Source of the DNA: Arthrobacter sp. U41
GTDB lineage: Bacteria; Actinomycetota; Actinomycetes; Actinomycetales; Micrococcaceae
Direction of reading: 5' to 3'
Assembly: GCF_001750145.1 (NCBI RefSeq)
Contig: NZ_CP015732.1
Location: forward strand, 868,001-932,000
DNA: 64,000 nucleotides
In this document: positions 50,331 through 59,187 of the stretch, one piece after another
How the letters are laid out: every line of letters starts with the position of its first letter
How positions within the stretch are numbered: position 1 is the first letter of the stretch
Notes under the pieces: generated by a model
What the model was told of the DNA's origin: nothing
What the model saw: the letters and a program-made list of their open reading frames with translations, nothing else
The model's database searches: none
Position numbers and translations under genes: made by a program

Positions 50331-51224
50331 TCAGCCTCCCAGTCCGAGCAGGCGGACGGCGTTGTGTTTGAGGATCTTGGGCCGGACCTCGTCCTTGAGC
50401 GGCAGGTCCGCGAAGGCCCCCAGCCACTTCTGCGGGGTGATCAGCGGGAAGTCGGTACCGAAAAGCACCTTGTCCTGCAACACGGAGTTGGACATCCGCA
50501 CCAGAGATTCCGGGAAGTACTTGGGCGACCAGCCGGAAAGATCGATGAAGACGTTGGACTTGTGTGTGGCAATGGAGTTTGCCTCGTCCTGCCACGGCAC
50601 CGAGGGGTGGGCCATGATGATCTGCAGCTCCGGGAAGTCCGCCGCGACGGCGTCCAGCAGCAGCGGGTTGGAGTAGCCGAGCTTGATGCCGTAGCCGCCC
50701 GGGAGCCCTGCGCCCATGCCGTTTTGTCCGGTGTGGAAAATGGCCGGGAGACCGAGTTCCTGCAGCGCGTCCCAGAGCGGGTAGAACTGTTCGCTGGAGG
50801 GGTCGAAGCCCTGGAGGCTGGGATGGAATTTGAACCCGCGGGCGCCCAGGTCGATGGCCTGGTGCTTGGCGCCCTGGATGGCCTCGGCGCCGGTGCGTGG
50901 ATCCACGCTGCCGAAGGGAATCAGCACATCGTTGTTCCGGGCGGCACCGGCGATGAGCTCCTGGATGCTGTTGGGCTCGTGCTTGAGCTGGGTGCGGGCA
51001 TCCACGGTGAACACGACGGCGGCCATGTTCAGTCCGCGGTACACCTCCGCGATCCGGTCCAGCGACGGGGTCCGGTCCTCGGCCTTGAAATATTTGGCCG
51101 AGGCCTCTGTCAGGGCCGGCGGGAGGGACTGGTGGCCGTGGCCGTCCACCTCGAGGTGGACGTGCATGTCGATCGCGTCGAGCTTCGCGGCGTCGATGCC
51201 GAGTTCATAGCGCTGGGAGGCCAT
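50331..51224 (-). CDS. Amidohydrolase-2 family metal-dependent hydrolase (COG2159)
   Basis: The 297-aa protein is a TIM-barrel amidohydrolase of the ACMSD/4-oxalomesaconate-hydratase type. The first-strand metal motif is DMHVHLEVDGHG (about 19-30). GARGFKFHPSLQGFDP supplies the lysine and histidine region, then LPAIFHTGQNGMGAG, LQIIMAHPSVPW, and the final metal aspartate in KVLFGTDFPLITPQKW. Members catalyse decarboxylation, hydration or C-C/C-N hydrolysis. Embedded in a CoA-dependent degradation operon that has no thiolase, it may perform a ring-opening or C-C hydrolysis step; that is inference. It starts 1 nt after the SDR stop. Confidence 0.9.
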   Translation of the reverse strand: MASQRYELGIDAAKLDAIDMHVHLEVDGHGHQSLPPALTEASAKYFKAEDRTPSLDRIAEVYRGLNMAAVVFTVDARTQLKHEPNSIQELIAGAARNNDVLIPFGSVDPRTGAEAIQGAKHQAIDLGARGFKFHPSLQGFDPSSEQFYPLWDALQELGLPAIFHTGQNGMGAGLPGGYGIKLGYSNPLLLDAVAADFPELQIIMAHPSVPWQDEANSIATHKSNVFIDLSGWSPKYFPESLVRMSNSVLQDKVLFGTDFPLITPQKWLGAFADLPLKDEVRPKILKHNAVRLLGLGG

Positions 51225-51225
51225 G

Positions 51226-52161
51226 TCAGCGGGCCTCAGCCGGTTCGGGCTTCAGCTCTTCCGGAAGCGGCAGGAATTCCTCGCCGACGCTTTGCAGCTT
51301 GTCGCCGAAGAGCGCGCCGAAGTCCTCCACCAGGTCCTGGTAGCCCCAGCCGCCCTCTCGGTACTCGGTGACCGAGGCCTCGGGGTGGGTCCAGAGCTGC
51401 AGGCGGTCCCCGCCGGCGCCGATCGCCTGGCCGGTGATGCCGGCAGCTTCGTCGGAAGCGAGGAAGGCAATGAGTCCCGCGACGTCGTCAGCGGTTCCGA
51501 AACCCAGATCGTGCCGGAAAAAGGCCGGCATGGTCTCGCCGCGCTCGTCCGCTTCGACCGCCTTCTGGAAGTACGGGACCGTCTTGGTCATGGCGGTGGC
51601 GGCCACCGGGATCACAGCGTTGGCAGTCACCCCGGCCTTCTTCATTTCCAGCGCCCAGGTGCGGACCATGCCGACGATCCCGGCCTTGGCCGCGGCGTAG
51701 TTGGTCTGGCCGAAGTTACCGCGCTGGCCTGTGGGCGAGCCAATGGTGATGATGCGGCCGGCGATGCCGTTTTCCTTGAAGTAGGCGAACGCTTCCCGAA
51801 CGCAGGTGAAGGTGCCCTTCAGGTGGACATTAATCACGAGGTCGAAGTCCTCATCCGTCATCTTCAGCAGGGATTTGTCCCGCAGGATGCCGGCATTGGT
51901 GACGAGGATGTCGAGGCGGCCGAACTCCGCAACGGCGGCCTGCACCAACTGCTTGGCCACCTCCGTGCTACCGACGGGAGCGACGACGGCGGTGGCCTTC
52001 CCGCCGTCGGCCTCGATGGTCCGGACCGCTTCCGCGGCCACCCCGGCATCGACGTCGTTGATGACGACGGCGGCACCCTGGCGGGCGAGTTCCCGGGCGT
52101 AGGCCAGACCCAGGCCCCGGCCGCTTCCGGTGACGATTGCTACTTTTCCTGACAGGCTCAT
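51226..52161 (-). CDS. SDR-family 3-hydroxyacyl-CoA dehydrogenase-like protein
   Basis: From the ATG at 52161 (AAGGAGCAAC upstream) the protein has 311 aa. It is a classical SDR: cofactor motif VTGSGRGLGLAYARELA (about 9-25), NAGI (about 89), catalytic Ser in ITIGSPTGQRG, and Y-x-x-x-K in TNYAAAKAGI (about 156-160). The long C-terminal extension (about 250-311) and overall pattern resemble the hydroxyacyl-CoA dehydrogenase unit of peroxisomal multifunctional enzyme type 2. It would oxidise the 3-hydroxyacyl-CoA made by the operon's MaoC hydratase. It is the promoter-proximal gene of the operon, divergent from a MarR regulator. Confidence 0.92.
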   Translation of the reverse strand: MSLSGKVAIVTGSGRGLGLAYARELARQGAAVVINDVDAGVAAEAVRTIEADGGKATAVVAPVGSTEVAKQLVQAAVAEFGRLDILVTNAGILRDKSLLKMTDEDFDLVINVHLKGTFTCVREAFAYFKENGIAGRIITIGSPTGQRGNFGQTNYAAAKAGIVGMVRTWALEMKKAGVTANAVIPVAATAMTKTVPYFQKAVEADERGETMPAFFRHDLGFGTADDVAGLIAFLASDEAAGITGQAIGAGGDRLQLWTHPEASVTEYREGGWGYQDLVEDFGALFGDKLQSVGEEFLPLPEELKPEPAEAR

Positions 52162-52319
52162 GTTGCTCCTTCGCACTGCGCCTTGCGGCGGCTATCCCCG
52201 GGAGCCTGCGGCGTGATGCGCGTCTCCCTTGAGTGCTTTCAATTAGAGGCCAAATCCTTGAAAATGTCAATCATTTATTTATGCATTCAATGTGCGTCGC
52301 CGCGTCCCGCGTGGGATCA

Positions 52320-52332
52320 TTGAATAATTCAA
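52320..52332. promoter_or_regulatory. Candidate MarR operator
   Basis: TTGAA-TAA-TTCAA is a perfect 13-bp palindrome 32 bp upstream of the MarR start, in an A/T-rich gap between divergent genes. A related half-site pair, TTGA-N5-TCAA, occurs near 52258-52270. Confidence 0.5.
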
Positions 52333-52364
52333 CGACCCGGCCGGCTACCCGCCCGAAAGGCACC

Positions 52365-52859
52365 ATGACACAACAGGTAAATGACGCCACCGAAAGCTCC
52401 GGCGGGGCTTCAGCACGACTGGCGAAATCAAGCATCAGCACGGATATCGGCTTCCTTCTGGCCAAGCTGCACGCCGCCGGCAGCGTACTTAACAACGCCG
52501 CCCTTGCGGAGTTCGGGCTGAAGGAGCGGTCCTACTCCGTTCTGGCGCTGGCCTGTGGCAACCTGGGACCCACCCAGCGCGAACTGGCCGAGTTTCTCAG
52601 CCTTGACCCCAGCCAGATCGTGGCCCTCATCGACGAACTGGAACAGCGCGGCCTGGTCGAAAGAAGGCCGGGAATCTCGGACCGGCGCCAGAAACTGGTG
52701 GCCGCCACAAAGGCGGGCCGCACACTCCACGCTGCCGCCCAGAAGGCAACCCGGGCCGCGGAAGCGCGCCAGCTGGACATGCTCACCGGCGATGAGGTGG
52801 CATCCTTGCGGTCCATTCTCCACAAGGCGGTCTGGTCAGGAAATCCCGCAGACCGTTAG
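52365..52859 (+). CDS. MarR-family transcriptional regulator of the CoA-ester operon
   Basis: From the ATG at 52365 (GAAAGG upstream) the protein has 164 aa. The winged helix is LNNAALAEFGLKERSYSVLALACGNLGPTQRELAEFLSLDPSQIVALIDELEQRGLVERRPGISDRRQKLVAATKAGR (about 45-122), with recognition helix DPSQIVALIDELEQRG and wing DRRQKLV. It is divergent from the SDR-to-ligase operon and probably represses it, released by an acyl-CoA or aromatic acid. The longer frame upstream has no ribosome binding site. Confidence 0.9.
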   Translation: MTQQVNDATESSGGASARLAKSSISTDIGFLLAKLHAAGSVLNNAALAEFGLKERSYSVLALACGNLGPTQRELAEFLSLDPSQIVALIDELEQRGLVERRPGISDRRQKLVAATKAGRTLHAAAQKATRAAEARQLDMLTGDEVASLRSILHKAVWSGNPADR

Positions 52860-52884
52860 TTCCAGCGGTTCGCTTGCGAGCCCC

Positions 52885-53811
52885 TCAGCCTCCCGCGCGA
52901 AGGCCCGGGAGCAGGGACTTCACCGTGTCCGCCGCGATGGCGAAGCTGATCCCGTTCACCGAGACTTGCGCGGTGGACGTCGCCACCATGGTGTTGATGC
53001 CGATCACGTGGCCGCGGCTATCGATCAGGGGCCCGCCGGAGTCACCCGAGCTGATCGGCGCATCGGTCTGGAGCAGCTCGGTCAGTCTGGAACTGGTGCC
53101 CAGGCCCGTCGCCGCAACGGACGTCCGTCCGGTGGCCGAGATGATTCCCGTGGTGACACTTGGACCGCCGGCCAGGCCCAGGGCGTAGCCAATGGCGATC
53201 ACGGCGTCACCGGGCGCCGCGGATCCCGAGTCCCCCAGCTCCAGCACGGGCAGGTTCCTCACGCCCTTGACCTTCAACAGTGCCAGGTCGTTCTCTGAGT
53301 CCGAGCCGACGATCTCGGCTGCGTGTTGGCTCGCGTCGTGGAACGTCACGGTCACGGTCGAGGCCCCGCCGACCACGCCCGTGACCAGATGCGCGTTCGT
53401 AATGATCTCCCCCGTGCTGCCAATCACGATGCCGGTCCCCTGCGCCATCACACGTCCGCCGCCACTAGGGTCCAGGAAGGGGTTGGACTGGGTGGTCGTG
53501 GCATGCACAGAGACCACGGCGGGCAGCGAGGCCGCCAGCAGGGCCTGGATATCCATGGGGTGATCCGACATCGCGCCGCCGGTGGTCAAGTACTGCCTGA
53601 TCACGGTTTCGGTGCCCCAGCCGGTGGCACGCGCCACGACCAGCGCGGCCCCGGCACCGGTCAGCGCAGCAACCAGGAGCACGGCCAGCAGCGGGAGGAG
53701 TCCGAGCACGTATCGGCGGGGCCGCTTCGGCGGGTTCGGTGCCCCATCCACAGGCTGCGGCGCCACCCTCGCCGCGGAAACCGGAGGCGGTACGTTGGTT
53801 TCCAACGTCAT
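52885..53811 (-). CDS. Membrane-anchored trypsin-like serine protease (HtrA/DegP-like, no PDZ)
   Basis: From the ATG at 53811 the protein has 308 aa. It has a proline-rich cytosolic head, one membrane helix (YVLGLLPLLAVLLVAALTGAGAALVVA, about 34-60), and an extracytoplasmic S1C protease domain. The catalytic triad is visible: His in EIITNAHLVTG, Asp in SENDLALLKVKG, Ser in ISSGDSGGPLIDSRG. No PDZ domain follows, so it is shorter than typical HtrA. It probably acts in envelope protein quality control or regulated proteolysis. It is convergent with the MarR gene and divergent from the phosphatase gene. Confidence 0.88.
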   Translation of the reverse strand: MTLETNVPPPVSAARVAPQPVDGAPNPPKRPRRYVLGLLPLLAVLLVAALTGAGAALVVARATGWGTETVIRQYLTTGGAMSDHPMDIQALLAASLPAVVSVHATTTQSNPFLDPSGGGRVMAQGTGIVIGSTGEIITNAHLVTGVVGGASTVTVTFHDASQHAAEIVGSDSENDLALLKVKGVRNLPVLELGDSGSAAPGDAVIAIGYALGLAGGPSVTTGIISATGRTSVAATGLGTSSRLTELLQTDAPISSGDSGGPLIDSRGHVIGINTMVATSTAQVSVNGISFAIAADTVKSLLPGLRAGG

Positions 53812-53957
53812 AGGGATATGATCCGGCCACCGGCGGCCGACGGATAGGGGCAAAGGCCCCGCCCAACATGACAAACCCAAATACAAGCGTGACAAGCTTT
53901 GTAATACACGCTGCCCGGAAACTAGCCAAGAGGACCGGCATGATTCATGCTTGCACT

Positions 53958-54527
53958 ATGACCTCACTGTCGAGCCAGTACCGGATCATCGCGGTCTGCA
54001 CCGGGAACATCTGCCGGTCGCCGATGGCCGAACTGATGCTGGCGGAGGCCCTCGCCGCGGACGGCCTGGCCGGGGCGGTGGTGGATTCCGCCGGAATCAC
54101 GGCCTATGAGGTGGGCCACCCGATCGACCCGCGGGCCGCCCGCAAGCTCACCGCCCACAGCATCTCCTCGGACCGTCACGTGGCGCGCGAATGGCGGGCA
54201 GAGTGGTTCCAGAGCCGCGAACTCATCCTGGCCCTGGACGTGGACCACTTCGGCTGGCTGCAGCAGGCGGCGCCTGACCGCGCGTCCCTGGCCAAGATTC
54301 GAATGCTGCGCAGCTTCGATCCGGCCGTCGCCGGCAAGGACCCCCTTGACCAAGGCATCGAGGACCCCTGGTACGGCGGCCACGCGGACTTCGACCTCAC
54401 CTGGACCCTGATCCGCGCTGCCCTTCCCGGGATCGTGGCGCACGTCCGGGTAGAACTCGACCAGCGTCGAGGGCCGGACGGACAACAGCCCGGCAACGCA
54501 GGGCAGCGGGTACGCTCTATTTCATGA
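53958..54527 (+). CDS. Low-molecular-weight protein-tyrosine-phosphatase-like protein
   Basis: The start is placed at the ATG at 53958 (an in-frame ATG at 53940 is an alternative), giving 189 aa. The LMW-PTP active-site loop is VCTGNICRSPMAE: Cys14-x5-Arg20. The general-acid loop appears as GIEDPWYGGHADFD, and AARKLTAHSISSDRHVAREW matches the family. Such proteins remove phosphate from tyrosine, often on exopolysaccharide or capsule regulators, or from arginine in some Gram-positives. A CATGCT box 6 nt before the ATG and no ribosome binding site hint at a leaderless transcript. Its end overlaps the next gene by 4 nt. Confidence 0.88.
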   Translation: MTSLSSQYRIIAVCTGNICRSPMAELMLAEALAADGLAGAVVDSAGITAYEVGHPIDPRAARKLTAHSISSDRHVAREWRAEWFQSRELILALDVDHFGWLQQAAPDRASLAKIRMLRSFDPAVAGKDPLDQGIEDPWYGGHADFDLTWTLIRAALPGIVAHVRVELDQRRGPDGQQPGNAGQRVRSIS

Positions 54528-56569
54528 GCCCCGCACCCGTTATCATCGCCATCGACGGACGGTCCGGAGCAGGCAAGACCACCCTGGCGATCGAACTGGC
54601 GGCCCGGCTCCGCGAGCACCACAAGGTTTCCCTCTTCCATCTTGAGGACATCTACCCCGGCTGGAACGGACTCGCCGCCGGCATCGAACGCTACGTCTCA
54701 ACGGTTCTGGCCCCGCTGCACCGCGGTGCGCCGGCCGAGTGGGTCAGCTGGGACTGGAAGGCGCACTACGACGGCGACGTCCGCACCACCCAGCCCGCCG
54801 AAATCGTCCTTGTGGAGGGCGTGGGCGCCGCCGCGGAGGCCGCACGCCCCTTCCTTTCCGCGGTGATCTGGGTCGATTCGCCCGAACAGGACCGGCGCAC
54901 CAGGGCCCTGGCCCGCGACGGCGACAGCTACGAACCCTACTGGGACCAGTGGGCCGCCCAGGAGAAGGAGTGGCTGGCCGGGGACGACGTTCCCGCCCAG
55001 GCTGGTGTCAGGGTGCTGAACCTTGCCGACGGCGCCGCTCCGGCGGACGTGCTGCAGGCACTCCAGTACCTGCCGGCGCTGTCCCCGGTGCTGCTGCCGG
55101 AGCTGGCCGCCCGCCGTGGCCTCGAGCTCCGCGCCGAACGGATCGAGGCCGCGCCGGACCCTGCCCGGCTGTTCGAGTCCCTCTTCGGCCACTCGGCCAA
55201 CGCCGTTTGGCTCGATTCCTCCCTGCCGCCGGAAGGCGACGCGGCGGAACGGAGCCGCTTCAGCATCCTGGCGGACGACGGCGGCCCGTTCGGCCAGTCG
55301 GTCCGGCACAGTTCGGGCAAAACCCAGGTGAGCGTAGGCAACGCCCTGGTCCGGACCGAAGGGCCGTTCTTCCGCTGGCTGGACGGAGTCTGGGGCCGCC
55401 GCGCCCTCCGCGGCCCCGAGGGCTACCCCTGCGAGTTCACGCTGGGCTGGCTCGGCTACCTCGGCTACGAACTCAAACGTGAGACCGGCGGCAGCGACGT
55501 CACGGCCGAAACCCCGGACGCCTGCCTGCTGTTCGCCGGCCGGGCCGTGGTGCTGGACCATGTGGAGCGCGCGGTCTGGCTGCTGGCCCTGGACAGCGCG
55601 GACGCCGGGGACTGGCTGGAGACGGCCCGCGCCGCCGTCGAGGCATCAACCGGACACCCCGGGGCGGGCGGCGGCGCCGTCGAACCATCCGCCCCCGGCC
55701 ACGCCCCCCTGGACTTTGCCGCGCGGGACTCGGAAGTCTCCTACAAGTCCAAAATCACCGAGGCCCAGTACGAGATCACCGAGGGCAACACCTACGAGGT
55801 CTGCCTGACCACCGCACTGACCGCAGAGCTTCCCGCCGCCGCCCTGGACCCGCGGGAGGCCTACCTGGCACTGCGCCGGCGGAATCCCGCCCCGTTCGCC
55901 AGCTACCTGCGGTTCGGGGAGCTCACCGTGGCGAGCACCTCGCCGGAGCGTTTCCTGCGGATCGCGGCCGACGGCGGGATGCGCGCCGAGCCGATCAAGG
56001 GCACCCGGCACCGGGACGCCGATCCCGCCCGGGACGCGCTGCTGCGGCAGGAGCTCGAATCCTCGCCGAAGGACCGCGCCGAGAACATCATGATCGTGGA
56101 CCTGCTGCGCAACGACCTGAGTCACTTCGCCGTGCCCGGCTCGGTGTCGGTCAGCCGGCTCTGCGCGATCGAAAGCTACGCCACGGTGCACCAGATGGTG
56201 AGCACCATCGATGCCCGGCTCAGGCCCGGGATGCCCCGGGCCGAGGCCGTCGCGGCCTGTTTCCCTGCCGGGTCCATGACCGGCGCCCCGAAGGTCAGCA
56301 CCATGGCCATCCTGGACCGGCTGGAGGGCGCGCCCCGGGGTGTGTACTCCGGCGCGATCGGCTATTTCTCGCTCAATGGCGCGACCGACCTGGCCGTCGC
56401 GATCCGGACCCTCGTCCGCACCGAGCAGGCCGGCGGCCGCGCGGGACTCAGCCTCGGCGTTGGCGGCGCGATTACAGCGGATTCCTCCCCGCAGGAGGAG
56501 TACGAGGAAATCCGGACCAAGGCCTTCGGGGTCCTGTCGGCGCTCGGCGCGGAGTTCCCCGCCGGCTGA
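54524..56569 (+). CDS. pabB: Fusion of P-loop kinase-like domain and aminodeoxychorismate synthase component I
   Basis: The 681-aa protein has an N-terminal P-loop NTPase domain resembling uridine/nucleoside kinases (IIAIDGRSGAGKTTLAIELAARL, Walker A at 12-20; FHLEDIYPGWNGL; VLVEGVGA) over about residues 1-185. Residues about 200-680 form an anthranilate/aminodeoxychorismate synthase component I, with the chorismate-binding end SSPKDRAENIMIVDLLRNDLSHFAVPGSV, LRPGMPRAEAVAACFPAGSMTGAPKVSTMAILDRLE and GVYSGAIGYFSLNG. It aminates chorismate on the way to 4-aminobenzoate and folate, using ammonia from a PabA subunit not seen here. PabC lies one gene downstream. The role of the P-loop domain is unknown. 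Confidence 0.87.
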   Translation: MSPAPVIIAIDGRSGAGKTTLAIELAARLREHHKVSLFHLEDIYPGWNGLAAGIERYVSTVLAPLHRGAPAEWVSWDWKAHYDGDVRTTQPAEIVLVEGVGAAAEAARPFLSAVIWVDSPEQDRRTRALARDGDSYEPYWDQWAAQEKEWLAGDDVPAQAGVRVLNLADGAAPADVLQALQYLPALSPVLLPELAARRGLELRAERIEAAPDPARLFESLFGHSANAVWLDSSLPPEGDAAERSRFSILADDGGPFGQSVRHSSGKTQVSVGNALVRTEGPFFRWLDGVWGRRALRGPEGYPCEFTLGWLGYLGYELKRETGGSDVTAETPDACLLFAGRAVVLDHVERAVWLLALDSADAGDWLETARAAVEASTGHPGAGGGAVEPSAPGHAPLDFAARDSEVSYKSKITEAQYEITEGNTYEVCLTTALTAELPAAALDPREAYLALRRRNPAPFASYLRFGELTVASTSPERFLRIAADGGMRAEPIKGTRHRDADPARDALLRQELESSPKDRAENIMIVDLLRNDLSHFAVPGSVSVSRLCAIESYATVHQMVSTIDARLRPGMPRAEAVAACFPAGSMTGAPKVSTMAILDRLEGAPRGVYSGAIGYFSLNGATDLAVAIRTLVRTEQAGGRAGLSLGVGGAITADSSPQEEYEEIRTKAFGVLSALGAEFPAG

Positions 56570-56586
56570 CGCCGGCCGCGCGGGCC

Positions 56587-56616
56587 GCCGCAGGCGCACA
56601 CCCGCGCGCCTGCGGC
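56587..56616. terminator. Bidirectional terminator hairpin between pabB and the cardiolipin synthase gene
   Basis: GCCGCAGGCGC (56587-56597) pairs perfectly with GCGCCTGCGGC (56606-56616) around an 8-nt loop, in the gap between two convergent genes. The right arm touches the cardiolipin synthase stop. Confidence 0.7.
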
Positions 56617-58091
56617 TACTGCAGAGTGGCCGTCAGCCGTGCCACGTTGTCGACGTATTTGACGCCCATCGGCCGCTTCATCCAGTCCTCAAGGATCAGT
56701 TCCTTCGAGATCGCCCGGTAGGCATCCTCAACAGCGCTGATGCGCCGCACGATGTCCTCGCCCAGGAGCATCACCGAGACTTCCAGGTTCAGCGAGAAGG
56801 AGCGCATGTCCATGTTGCTGGAGCCCAGCACGGCCACGTCGTTGTCAATGGTGAAGTGCTTGGCGTGCAGCACAAACGGCGCCTGGTACAGGTAGATCCG
56901 CACCCCGGCCTCCAGCAGCGCCTCGTAGTAGGACTGCTGGGCGTGGTGGACCAGGAACTGGTCGCCCTTTTCCGAGACGAAGAGTTCGACGTCCACGCCG
57001 CGCTGCGCCGCCGTCGTCACCGCATACAGCAGGGAATCATCCGGGACGAAGTAGGGGCTGCAGATCGAGATTTTGCGCTGCGCCGAGTAGATCAGCGTGT
57101 TGAAGAGCCGCAGGTTGTTTTCGGTGATGAAGCCGGGGCCGCTGGGCACCACCTGCGCCGTGATGTTGCCGGCGTGCAGTTCGGGCCGGTGCGCGAGCTG
57201 GCCTTCCAGGGACTCGTCGGTTTCGCTGAGCCAGTCGGTGGCGAAGACGACGTTGAGCGTGGTGACGATCGGCCCGCGCAGGCACGCCATCAGCTCGACC
57301 CATTCGCGGCCCACTTTGCGGTGACGCGGGTTGTTGTAGGAGGGCTCGATCAGGTTCTGCGAACCGGTGAAGGCGACCTCGCCGTCGATCACCATGATCT
57401 TGCGGTGGTTGCGCAGGTCCGGCCGGCGCCACTGCCCCTGCAGCGGGTTCAGCGGCAACATGGGCCGCCAGCGGATCTTGCTGGCCTTGAGCCGGGCAAT
57501 GAGCCTGCGGTAGCCCTTGATGCGCAGCGTCCCCAGGTGGTCGAACAGCAGGCGGACTTCGACGCCGCGCTCTGCGGCTTCCTCCATCGCGGTCAGCAGA
57601 TCGTCCGTGATGTGGTCCGAGCTCATGATGTAGAACTCCGCGTTGACGAAGGATTCAGCTTCACGGACGGCGGCCGCCATGGCCTTGATCGAGTCCGGGT
57701 AACCGGGCAGGAGCTCCACGTGGTTGCCGTCCACCATGGGAAGGGAGCCCAGGGTCTTGTTCAGTTCCGCCGCGGAGGACACCCATTCCGGGCCCTCGTA
57801 GCTGCTTTCCAGCATCGCCAGTTCCGAGGCGCCGGCGCGCACCCGGGCGTTCACCGCATCCTGCTGCGACCGGCGCTTGCGGGAGAGCCGGAAATTGCCG
57901 AAGAGCAGGAAGAGGACCAGGCCCACGGCCGGAACAAAGAAGATGATCAACAGCCAGGCCATGGCCGTGGTGGGACGGCGGTTTCCGGGGATGATACCGA
58001 GGGCCAGCACCCGGATGGCGAGGTCAACCACAGTCAGAATCAGGATCACCCAGGACGGAAGTGTTTCCGCCAGGGAAAATGGCCACAGCAC
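56616..58091 (-). CDS. cls: Cardiolipin synthase (phospholipase D family)
   Basis: I choose the GTG at 58091 (GAGGGG 7 nt upstream), giving 491 aa; a TTG at 58148 would add 19 residues. Two N-terminal membrane helices (WVILILTVVDLAIRVLALGII; TTAMAWLLIIFFVPAVGLVLFLLFG) are followed by two PLD catalytic motifs: HRKIMVIDGEVAFTGSQN and HAKHFTIDNDVAVLGSSNMDMRSF, each with the HxKx4D signature. The enzyme joins phosphatidylglycerol molecules (or CDP-diacylglycerol) to cardiolipin at the membrane. It is convergent with the pabB fusion and divergent from pabC. Confidence 0.93.
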   Translation of the reverse strand: MLWPFSLAETLPSWVILILTVVDLAIRVLALGIIPGNRRPTTAMAWLLIIFFVPAVGLVLFLLFGNFRLSRKRRSQQDAVNARVRAGASELAMLESSYEGPEWVSSAAELNKTLGSLPMVDGNHVELLPGYPDSIKAMAAAVREAESFVNAEFYIMSSDHITDDLLTAMEEAAERGVEVRLLFDHLGTLRIKGYRRLIARLKASKIRWRPMLPLNPLQGQWRRPDLRNHRKIMVIDGEVAFTGSQNLIEPSYNNPRHRKVGREWVELMACLRGPIVTTLNVVFATDWLSETDESLEGQLAHRPELHAGNITAQVVPSGPGFITENNLRLFNTLIYSAQRKISICSPYFVPDDSLLYAVTTAAQRGVDVELFVSEKGDQFLVHHAQQSYYEALLEAGVRIYLYQAPFVLHAKHFTIDNDVAVLGSSNMDMRSFSLNLEVSVMLLGEDIVRRISAVEDAYRAISKELILEDWMKRPMGVKYVDNVARLTATLQ

Positions 58092-58184
58092 AGGCGAACC
58101 CCTCAAGTTCCAGACCCGCGGAATAGTTCCGGAACGGGCAATCTTCAAATCCTATCCCGCGGCCTGCCGCACTAAGCTGAAGCC

Positions 58185-59144
58185 ATGACTTCTCCTGCCC
58201 TTCCCGCCCCCGTCCCGGTGCTGGTCTTCCTGGATCCCGCCTTCGACGACGGCCGGCTGGCCGATGCGACCAAGCCGCAGCTGATGGCGACGGACCAGGG
58301 CGCCACCCGCGGCGACGGCGTCTTCGAGTCGCTGCTGGCAGTGGGCGGCCAGCCCCGCAAGCTCCAGGCACACCTGGACCGGCTGGCCGGGTCCGCCCGG
58401 CTGCTGGAGCTCGACATCCCCGCGGAGGGCGCCTGGCGCCGGGCCATCGCAACGGCGATCAGCGAATACCGGCGCCAGCATGCGCCCAGCGCCGCGGCCG
58501 TCAACGACGACGAACTGGTGGTCAAGCTCCTCGTGACCCGCGGCGTCGAGGGGGCGGCCGGGCCCACCTGCTGGGTCCAGGCCTCCGCCCCCGGCCCCAC
58601 CGGGAGACGCCAGCGCGAGACCGGCGTCGACGTCATCCTGCTGGACCGCGGCTATGACAGCGATGTCGGGGAACGGGCCCCGTGGCTGCTGATGGGCGCC
58701 AAGACCCTCTCCTACGCCGTCAACATGGCGGCCCTGCGCTACGCGCACCGCCAGGGCGCGGACGACGTCATCTTCACCTCCGCGGACGGCCGGGTCCTGG
58801 AGGGTCCGACGTCGACCGTTCTGCTCGCGCACCTGGAAACCTCCGACGACGGGGCCGGCGGGGTCCGCACCGTCCGCCGGCTCATCACGCCCCAGCTCGA
58901 CAGCGGGATCCTCCCCGGCACCTCGCAGGGAGCCCTGTTCACTGCGGCCAAGGCCGCCGGCTGGGAGCTGGGCTACGGCCCGCTGGAACCCCATGACCTG
59001 TACGACGCCGACGCCGTGTGGCTGATCTCCAGCATCCGGCTGCTGGCGCCCGTCAACCACATCGACGGCAAGGAAATCGGCACGCCGGAGCTGCGCCGGC
59101 AACTCACGGCGGAACTGAACGCGCTCTACGCCACCATCGAGTAG
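58185..59144 (+). CDS. pabC: Aminodeoxychorismate lyase (class IV PLP aminotransferase fold)
   Basis: The 319-aa protein has the fold-type IV pattern: TKPQLMATDQGATRGDGVFESLLAVGGQPRKLQAHLDRLAGSARLLEL at the N-terminus, the PLP lysine in GAKTLSYAVNMAALRYA, the glutamate-containing VLEGPTSTVLLAHL, and TPQLDSGILPGTSQGALF. Neighbourhood with pabB supports PabC, which releases pyruvate from aminodeoxychorismate to give 4-aminobenzoate; a D-amino-acid or branched-chain aminotransferase cannot be fully excluded. TAAGCT at 58173-58178 lies 6 nt before the ATG with no ribosome binding site, so the transcript is probably leaderless. Confidence 0.85.
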   Translation: MTSPALPAPVPVLVFLDPAFDDGRLADATKPQLMATDQGATRGDGVFESLLAVGGQPRKLQAHLDRLAGSARLLELDIPAEGAWRRAIATAISEYRRQHAPSAAAVNDDELVVKLLVTRGVEGAAGPTCWVQASAPGPTGRRQRETGVDVILLDRGYDSDVGERAPWLLMGAKTLSYAVNMAALRYAHRQGADDVIFTSADGRVLEGPTSTVLLAHLETSDDGAGGVRTVRRLITPQLDSGILPGTSQGALFTAAKAAGWELGYGPLEPHDLYDADAVWLISSIRLLAPVNHIDGKEIGTPELRRQLTAELNALYATIE

Positions 59145-59187
59145 TCCCGCCCCGCACCCACCCCAACGCCGACCACAACGCCGACCA

